Source: Saccopteryx bilineata
Taxonomy: Eukaryota; Chordata; Mammalia; Chiroptera; Emballonuridae
Direction: 5' to 3'
DNA: 64,000 nt
NCBI RefSeq assembly: GCF_036850765.1
Contig: NC_089496.1
Span: 48,474,113-48,538,112, forward strand
The stretch's first letter is position 1; every line of letters starts with the position of its first letter. Below, in pieces: positions 57,030-64,000 of this stretch. A program made the position numbers and the translations under genes. The notes beneath the pieces are model-generated. The model worked only from the letters and a program-made list of their open reading frames with translations. It did not search any database and had not been told where the DNA came from.

Positions 57030-58050
57030 GGCTGGCCCCCCAGGAGGAAGGTAGGGGGTCGGGGTGAGAGGGAAGCATCAGTTCCTGGAGCTAATGCCAA
57101 GTGCACGGGGGCTAGCACTTGCCTGTCACATGTCTGGTCTCATCAGTATTGCCTGTCACTAATCTAAGCTTTTAGGAGGCTGCTAGTGTCCATTTAAATT
57201 AACTCGGAACAGGGAGCTTGTCTGGGTGCTGAAGACTAAGGCCCTAGTGGCATCACCGCTGCGCCCATCCACCCTCCCATCTTTCAAATGATGAGAGCTG
57301 TATTTTCACATCAATCATCCTTTCATTCAGCCAAAAATTTCCAGAGAATATAATCCCAAATGAAAGCATCACTGGCAACGCATCGTAATTACCCTGACGT
57401 TTTAGAAATTGTCCAAAAAAAAAAAAGTGGTCCCCAGGGGCTGGGCAGGTGAAGCAGAGAGAAAGATGGGTAAGTAAGTGAACGCAGCCCTGAAACCATG
57501 GTTAATATATGGCAGGTCCCCACTTGGGTTCAACACCACATCTCATTTGATCTTCACAATATGATGAGAGAGGAGTAGGAAACCATCACCATCCTTAATA
57601 CAACAAATCCCAGAGGCTCAAACATTCAAACTGAGGTGAGGAGACAACTGGTTTCACCGCTCTGACCCTGCACCCTGGGTTTTACTTTCTCCTTAAAGTT
57701 CTCTGGCTTTAATTACCAGCACAGTAATAGCCAAGGTGACTGTTTCTTCCTTCATATCTGACACCTCCTTCTGATGACTAATGCACTTTCCCTTGGTTCC
57801 CCTAACAAGAGATGGAACAAGAATAGAAAGAATTAATTCTTGTACAATCAACACGTTAAAGTTCATAGTATTTCCAAGGCGTAGTCATCAAATCCAGAAC
57901 AGAAGTGATTTCTATGCAAATTCCTAGACATTGGCTTCCGGACATTATAAATGTGTGAATTGCAATATCCAAATCTTCCATCCACATCACCAAAAGCGTG
58001 AGAAAAAAATATGGAGATAGTCTTCCAGAGATACATATAACTATAATTCA
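57030..58050. other. Unique sequence with a reversed MIR
   Basis: A reversed MIR is at about 57505-57640 ('catctcatttgatcttcaca'). No exon is otherwise recognised. Confidence 0.5.
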
Positions 58051-58088
58051 ATCACTTCGTGGCCTTTTAGCTAAGATCAAGTATAGTG
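58051..58088 (+). pseudogene. 3'-truncated U2 snRNA pseudogene (5' 38 nt)
   Basis: ATCACTTCGTGGCCTTTTAG and then ctaagatcaagtatagtg matches the 5' end of U2 snRNA with about five differences. U2 is the spliceosomal RNA that pairs with the branch site. Only the first 38 nt are present. TAATTCAA lies on both sides (58044-58051, sharing one base with the U2 start, and 58089-58096), and there is no A tail. This is the signature of a tail-less, LINE-mobilised snRNA retropseudogene. Confidence 0.85.
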
Positions 58089-58096
58089 TAATTCAA

Positions 58097-59600
58097 CTGA
58101 TCTCTCGCTCTCACTCTCTCATGCACATGAATTAGTATTGAAAAGTTTCACAAAAGAAGTCCATGTTTCATCCGTTGTAACACTGACAGACCAGGATAAG
58201 ATTATAGAAAATCTAACTTTGCACCTACACACTGTAATCTATTAAACCTCCAGCTAAGTACTTAATAATGCCTTACAGATACACAGTACCTAGTTAAAAA
58301 ACCACTTGTATCTCCATGATGTCCTTTGACAATTATGGCATAAGAGATGGTGCAACTCTATTTGTGCTCATTTAAAAAGAGCAGAGGGTACTGGCTTAGG
58401 AAATATAGATCTCCTGCCCTCGGACGCAGAGCTTAGTAGAACCAGATAACCTGACTTCAAATCTGGTTCCCTTTCCATTAATACCCAAAAGACATGACCG
58501 AACGGAAAAAAAAAAAAAAAAAACTACTTATTTACCAATGATAAATCCCCCAACGCAAGGACAATGTGCATATATATCTTTTAATTTTTGTTTTAAAAGA
58601 CTGTTTGAACAAAACAACAAAACTTGATAAATAAACACAATATTTTTTAAAAGAAAATTCTCAAGGGAACAAGGATAATTCTTAAGGAAATGATCTCTCC
58701 TGAGTCGAAGTGTGAGCCAATGCCCCTTTCCACTAACCTCTCTTTGGGGGAGCCAGCTTTGCCCACTAAATCTACTGGATCCTTGAAAACGCAATAATAG
58801 ATAACAGCACTGAGCATCACAGCCTGGCTTGGGATAAAGTAGGGTTCTTCTACAGATGAGGCCAGAGGGCTAATGTGAGAGATTTTTAAAAAATTACAGG
58901 TACCAACTTACACAAACCAGGACCTGCTCCCACGAAATGGAGCCTTCAAATACATCAAACTACAAATGGAAAAGTTTTCATTATTCCTTTCATTTTCAGC
59001 TGAAGAGGCTCAGAGACCTTCAGTAGCCCACGACAGTTTCAGAGTGCTCCATACGCTGTGGGTGGTTACATTTCCCAGCTACCTAGTGAGATACTCTTAT
59101 CATCCGCCGTGTCAAAGACACAACTGAGGCACTAGGAGATTATCCTGTCCAAGATCCCAGGGAAAGATGGAGACTCACATCCACCTCTGACTCCAAAGCT
59201 TGTGTTTCCCCTTCCTCCTTGTTACCTACCCTAAAAATGTCTTCCCCAGCCACCCACCCGTAGGGCCCCTCGGAAAAGACTAGTTCAAACACCGGTTTCC
59301 TTCTTCACTCATGGCACTAAGTCTTGGACGAGAAGGAATCTCCAACCCTCTTTCCAGTTCCCCTGGGAAGTGAGAGGAAAGGGCACTTCCTTTATCCTTG
59401 TCTTTCCAAGACAACAGGGAAACCTCCTTCCCGTGGTGCCGGAGCCAGAACAAACCTCAGGCTGCCTTGCCGGCTACAGGTTAAACCTTGGGAACGATGG
59501 TCCTTTGGGCATAAACCGCTATTGAACCAGAAATGAGTTTTAATTTATGAAAGTTGCGCGCAAGAGAATAAGAAAAGCAAGGTCCCGCTGGGAGACAGAG
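58097..59600. other. Unique sequence with a MIR
   Basis: A reversed MIR is at about 59020-59170 ('gacacaactgaggcactagg'). The rest is AT-richer unique DNA without a supported exon. Confidence 0.45.
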
Positions 59601-60300
59601 GCTTCCTTTCTCCCCTTAAGGCAAGAAGCCGCGCCGACCCCCGACCCCATGTCCCCCGGCAGCAGCTACCCGCGGTCCTTACGCGGGATAAAGGGACTCA
59701 CCCGAGGCGCAGCCGCTGCCGGGCGAGGCCGGCCGGGACATGCTCTCCGCTCGCTTCAGCACCGGGGACAGCTCCGGACTCGCCAACTTCGCGCGCCCTT
59801 CCCCGACCCCGGCCGCCGGCGGAGCCTCCCAGGCTGCGGGCGGGGCGGACGTCTGCCCCCGCCGCGGTCCGAGCCTCCGGGGCTTGGGGAGCGCGAATGG
59901 GTCTCTGCGAGCCCCGGGAGCAGCCGACGGTGCCTCGGTCTGCGGCGGCGACGAGCCCGACTGCTCCACGGTGTTGCGGGACCGCGCCAGCGCCGAGGAG
60001 ACCGAGCCCATCTCCGCGGACCCGTCTGGGCCCAGGTGAGCAGCCGCGGCTCCCCTTGGGACCCACACACCGTGCCTGCCGAAAGCTGCCTCCCTCCGCG
60101 CACCAGCGCGCCCCGAGTCTCTGCTCCGCCTCTGACCCCGCGGGGTGCAGCCCCTCCCTGGCGAAGCTGCCGGGAGGGAGAGCGGCGCGCCCACCCCGGG
60201 CGGACCCAGGACAGCCGAGGCGGTGATCACGCCTGAGAGCCGGGGCTGGCCGGGGACTGTTGGATCGATCCGTGCGCACAGGTTGTCCGGGACTTCACTG
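59600..60300 (-). promoter_or_regulatory. Second CpG island, probable distal promoter
   Basis: Very GC-rich with undepleted CpG and no repeats, sharply bounded on both sides. It contains the minus-strand candidate first exon at 59702-60011. A consensus donor on the plus strand (CCCAG|GTGAGC at 60034/60035) also exists, so divergent transcription is possible. Confidence 0.75.
59702..60011 (-). CDS. Candidate distal alternative first exon (possibly PDE1C)
   Basis: On the minus strand an ATG at 60011 has a good context (GCGGAGATGG) and opens 103 codons plus one base. These begin MGSVSSALARSRNTVEQSGS and end with PASPGSGCAS. A strong donor, G|GTGAGT, begins at 59701. The exon ends in phase 1, the same as the PDE1C exon at 1880-1964, so it could splice to the same second exon left of the window and skip the proximal one. 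The product would have a Pro/Ala/Ser-rich, probably disordered N-terminus. An MGS start could be N-myristoylated, though this is speculative. The frame is open further upstream to 60230. The link to PDE1C rests on strand, phase and position; I do not recognise the residues. Alternatives are the first exon of another minus-strand gene, or a chance ORF in GC-rich DNA. Confidence 0.5.
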
Positions 60301-62411
60301 GGGGTGTGGAGAGAGGAAGGGACGTGGCATTAAGTAAGGGACACTTTTTTTTCTTTAGTTTGTGCACTTGATTCACCTGGGGTCCCAGGTCCGCTCGTCT
60401 TTCCAGCTCCTCCTGACACAGCTGGGAAGCCTCTGTCCCCAGAGAGGATGGAGAGCTTAGCAAGCAGGGGCGGTGGGGTGGCGGTGGGGGGAGGAGCCTG
60501 CATTTGTTTCCGTCTCAGTTACTCTCTTTGGATAGAGCCAATATCGCTACTCTTCCACGCTGTGCGTCCTGCGGAGCCCTGCTCGCCACTGCCCGCAGGG
60601 GAGGTTTGGCAATCCCCTCCCCTGAGAGCCTTCCCCCACGCCCCTCACCCTGGGCGCCTCCCCTTTGTGGGGACCAAGGCTGCCCGCCCTTCCTGTGCGG
60701 GTTGAGGCCAGGGGGGGGGGCGGAGGTGCGAGAGGAGCCAGCCTGGCTGGTTCCCTGCAGGAAAGCCGGGCTGCAGGCGCCACTGGGTCCCGGAGCTCCC
60801 CTGGCAGGAAGCCTGAGCAGCCAGGGTCCCTATTCTTAGGCCTGACCTTGCCACCCCATCCCTTCTCTGACTGCCCCGGGAAAGGTGGTGACACCGCGTA
60901 CCGGGCCAGAAGCAGGCGCGCTGCCTGGGGTTTTGTCCCAGCTTCAGTCCCTTACCCAGACAGGTCTCGCCGGATGTCACACGGCCCGCTAGTTAGTACT
61001 GAGGCTGGGTCTTGTGCCTGGAACTCCTCTCTCCAGGTCCAATGTCCTAGCCACACTGCTCCCCATTCCAAAGGTTTTCAGGCATTGAGTTATGAAGGGA
61101 GACAATTGTGCAAGACACAGCAAATCTCAGTAAGGTTGGGAGATGTGACAGGGATTTCTCAGCTGGCCTGGGACCCAACTTCCCCTCCTCCTCACTCAGC
61201 ACCCAGCACCCTGGTATTTAAAGTAGAGACAAGTCAGAGGGTTAACTGGGAGAAGACAGTTGTGACCCAACAGAGCCCACGGTCCTTGACATCGTTTCCT
61301 GCAGGCGGCAGAAGCTGACATCCTGGGCCCTGGGCTAACGTTCCACAGAGGACTCGCCACCATATAGGAGAACACACCTGACAACCCCCACACCACGCAG
61401 ACCCCCCAGGGAGTGTCCTCACACACCCATCTTTTCAGGGCAGGCAAAAGGAACGAACAGGGTCTGCGTGGCTGTATTAATTTTTTAATGATTATAATCA
61501 TTTTTTTATTCTTTCTGTGCTCACCCGATGGCTATGCAGGTTAAAAAAGAAACTCCTCACTCACGGCAAACCTTTTAGGAAAGGATCCCCCTCAGCAGCT
61601 CCTGTTCTCGCACCTTGACTTGGTTTTCCAGCCGACCTGACCGTGGCATCGTCAGCAATAACACAAAGGTGGGCACGGAAGGTGAGACGTTCTGGACCTA
61701 CCCTAAGTGGCATATTCCACTTGGCTCTACCTACTGGGAAGATACATAAACGAATGCTCCTGAATGGTAAAGAGTTGATACCTTAAGCCCCCAGAGGCCC
61801 CTCACCACACAGGAGACACACACACACACCTGTAGGACGGAGGCTCCAACTAAGAGCCTGGGTGCAGACACGACACTGCGGCTGGCCGTGCCCTCCCCGC
61901 TCCCCTGCTGCCTGCCGGGAAGAGATGGGCCTGCAAAGCTGAAGTCCTCCCTGTCTCCTTCTCCACTCACACGTTGTTAAATGGGGTTGTGTCCGGTCAG
62001 CTGGAGCTCGGTTAGGGGAAGCTGTTAGAGACGTACCAGCTGTGGGTGGTCTCCTGCCCTTGCCTGTCCCTGTCCAGGCCTCTGACCTCATTCATCAAGG
62101 ACAGGACAGCTCCCTCCAGACCGCCACCCGTGGGTGCTCAGCGGCATCTGCACTGAGGGCCATTGGAAAGATGGTGACTGACCCATCAGCATCCTGTGAG
62201 GATGTCACCAATGGAGTGCCTTTGGATGCTGAAAGTTTTACCATTGAGAATGTTGAGTTTTCCCTGAGCTCTATGCAAATGAAAAACTGTGGTGCCCACA
62301 CACTTCATGTCCCAGGAAACAACTTACTACCGAAAAACAAAAATAAAACAAACAGAAAAGACCAAAGGACTTAGATAAGACCCAAGGATGCCTCTGACCT
62401 GACTATGAATG
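60301..62411. other. Unique sequence, no gene confirmed
   Basis: A 10-G run is at about 60710-60720 and a possible reversed MIR remnant at about 60960-61080. At 62042-62374 a plus frame of 110 codons (including MVTDPSASCEDVTNGVPLDA) is open, but I recognise no family and it may be repeat-derived. Confidence 0.35.
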
Positions 62412-62419
62412 ACCTAGAC

Positions 62420-62772
62420 CAGGGGTAGTCAACCTTTTTATACCTACCACCCACTTTTGTATCTCTGTTAGTAGTAAAATTTCCTAACCGCCCACTGGTT
62501 CCACAGTAGTGGTGATTTATAAAGTAGGGAAGTAACTTTACTTTATAAAATTCATAAAGCAGAGTTACAGCAAGTTAAAGCATATAATAATAATTACTTA
62601 CCAAGTACTTTATGTTGGATTTTTGCTAACTTTGGCAGAAGAAATCTTTATAAAACAACTTACTATAGTTAAATTTATCCTTTTTATTTATACTTTGGTT
62701 GCTCCGCGACCGCCTACCATGAAAGCTGGAACGCCCACTAGTGGGCGGTAGGGACCAGGTTGACTACCACTG
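62420..62772. mobile_element. hAT-type MITE
   Basis: Ends CAGGGGTAGTCAACCTTTTT and ACCAGGTTGACTACCACTG are inverted repeats. The flanks ACCTAGAC (62412-62419) and CTCTAGAC (62773-62780) match at 6 of 8 positions, as in an old 8-bp target duplication. It has no coding capacity. Confidence 0.88.
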
Positions 62773-62780
62773 CTCTAGAC

Positions 62781-63200
62781 ATTGACCCTCCAAAGTCCTA
62801 TGCTGTTCCTTGTAAATGAGCCGAACTATTTTATCCTTGCTGATCAATTGGACAGAATGTTTGTTAACCAAACTTCGGTGAAGCTTTTCTCCTTCCTTCT
62901 GGCCTCTGAACTTGGCCCACTCAGCCTGAGCCGGCAGACAGCCCCCGCTGAGAACAGAGTGACTTCGAGGTATAATGGTCTCTGATCTCCTGTTCAGTCA
63001 CACCACCCTTGCATCTCAGTCCCTCCCGGCCCTGCTCTCCCCTCTCCGGAACGGAAAACCACTTTCCCCAACGTTCTCCTTAGGCATTTGCGTTCTCCCA
63101 GCTGCAGTACTACTCCCTTTCCCCCTCTGCAGTAATCCTGCTGAATGGAGTCCTTCAGTACTAAGTCTGGATTTGTTTTATTTGGCATTATCTTTAAGAG
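62781..63200 (+). mobile_element. LTR-like segment (old ERV)
   Basis: Its 3' part ('ctctgcagtaatcctgctga', 'agtctggatttgttttattt') resembles the R-U5 end of ERVL/ERV1-type LTRs. The LTR may have been split by the hAT element at 62420. No viral coding sequence is seen. Confidence 0.4.
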
Positions 63201-63319
63201 TCCCCTTGTAGAACGTAACAGGACGCTCTAAGCTTTGGTTAGCAAGTATTTAGAGATTAATTTATCCCTGTTTGAATAAAGGCGGGGGGGCGAAGGGAGG
63301 CAGGCAAGAGTACTTGGAG

Positions 63320-63530
63320 AGTTTATTGAGCACTTGACGCAGCCCTGGGTATTATATATACTCTATCTTATGTAATCCTTCTGACAATCTTACAATGTAA
63401 ATATTAATCTTGTTTTACAGATGAGAACATGGAGGCTCAGAGATGTGAAATGATTTCCTTAAGACCCCACAGAGGACAGACTGGAACCCGGGTCATTAAC
63501 TCGGAACCAGGTTCTATACAGATGATCGCC
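63320..63530 (-). repeat. MIR SINE, reversed
   Basis: Well preserved: 'gagtttattgagcacttgac', 'tgttttacagatgagaacat', 'gactggaacccgggtcatta'. Confidence 0.85.
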
Positions 63531-63967
63531 CCCAAAGGAACCCTAAAGATCTCAGAATCCAGCCTCCTCCTTGGTCGTGCTGGAGAAACTAGACTCAACC
63601 AGCATGTTAGTGGCTGCAGAGCCAGGAGTGGGGTCCAACCCTTGCACCCCTGATCACCATCTCCAGCCCAATCAGAGCAATCACTGTCACAGTGTTCACC
63701 AGCCTCGCTGCTCTGCCTCGTCACCTGCCTATTCTAACTGCTCCGTGCTGAAGAGGTCTTCACAATTCCCAAGAAAGTGCAGAGGGCTCTGGAGAAGGCT
63801 CTGAACTCACGTCATTGGATGATTTCAAGTCAAATCACCACGCACAGGAGCAGAGAGACAACTTAGCTGGGCTCCTTTAACATCAGCTGGGTATCAACAG
63901 CTTTTTATGATCAACTAAACACAGAATTAGACAAGGCTCCTGGCCAGTGGGGAGTCCAGGAAGGGAA
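63531..63967. other. Unique sequence, no gene seen
   Basis: No gene or named repeat is recognised. Confidence 0.4.
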
Positions 63968-64000
63968 TGTAGTATAATATAATATAATATAATATAATAT
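63968..64000. repeat. (AATAT)n repeat at window end
   Basis: Pentanucleotide AATAT repeat, at least six units, cut by the window edge. Confidence 0.95.

Noticed and set aside
59547..60236. 229-codon plus-strand ORF
   Set aside because: Low-complexity Arg/Pro/Ser composition from CpG-island DNA. The minus-strand exon has the better start and donor, although a plus-strand donor is noted separately.

Overview
This window is mammalian nuclear DNA, almost certainly from a bat. About a third to a half of it is interspersed repeats. The most abundant young element is a tRNA-derived SINE of about 380-400 bp (about 14 copies). It has a GGCCCTGGCCGG head, an internal Pol III B box (GGTTCGATTCC) and an ATACAAAAA tail. 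I recognise it as the Rhin-1 type known from horseshoe and roundleaf bats (Rhinolophoidea). It occurs with two other bat tRNA-SINE families, called B and C here, and one VES-like SINE. The species assignment is inference from these repeats alone.

Coding content is small. The clearest gene piece is the first coding exon of PDE1C (calcium/calmodulin-dependent 3',5'-cyclic nucleotide phosphodiesterase 1C). It lies on the minus strand at 1880-1964 inside a CpG island and ends at a GT donor in phase 1, so the rest of PDE1C lies left of the window. A second CpG island (about 59.6-60.3 kb) holds a minus-strand ORF with a good start context and a strong donor, also in phase 1. It is a plausible distal alternative first exon of the same gene, which would make nearly the whole window PDE1C upstream or intronic DNA. 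One further exon-like segment with good splice sites lies on the plus strand at 17471-17669; I do not recognise its product.

Layout: 0.25-0.64 kb old L1/HAL1-like fragment; 1.3-2.3 kb pyrimidine-rich tract and PDE1C promoter/exon; 2.3-14.5 kb mostly unique DNA with ancient MIR/L2, a mariner-type MITE and one Rhin SINE; 14.7-16.8 kb a rearranged SINE, a hAT element and a 40-bp minisatellite inside an L2; 16.8-19.8 kb unique DNA with the orphan exon; 19.8-25.2 kb L1 and SINE nests; 25.6-37 kb MaLR LTR, L1, L2 and SINEs; 38.4 kb a homogeneous 37-bp minisatellite; 40.7-42.6 kb L1 in MER5 and an old L1; 45.8 kb a minisatellite with a three-unit higher-order repeat; 46.2-47.1 kb a hAT element with a nested SINE; 49.9-55.4 kb a fragmented L1 with nested mariner, SINE, Tigger and hAT elements; 58.05 kb a 3'-truncated U2 snRNA pseudogene; 59.6-60.3 kb the distal CpG island; 62.4-63.2 kb a hAT element and an LTR-like segment.

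I found no defence system, operon, viral gene or other new multi-gene system. The interesting material is gene structure (alternative first exons, an orphan exon) and transposon and minisatellite mechanics.
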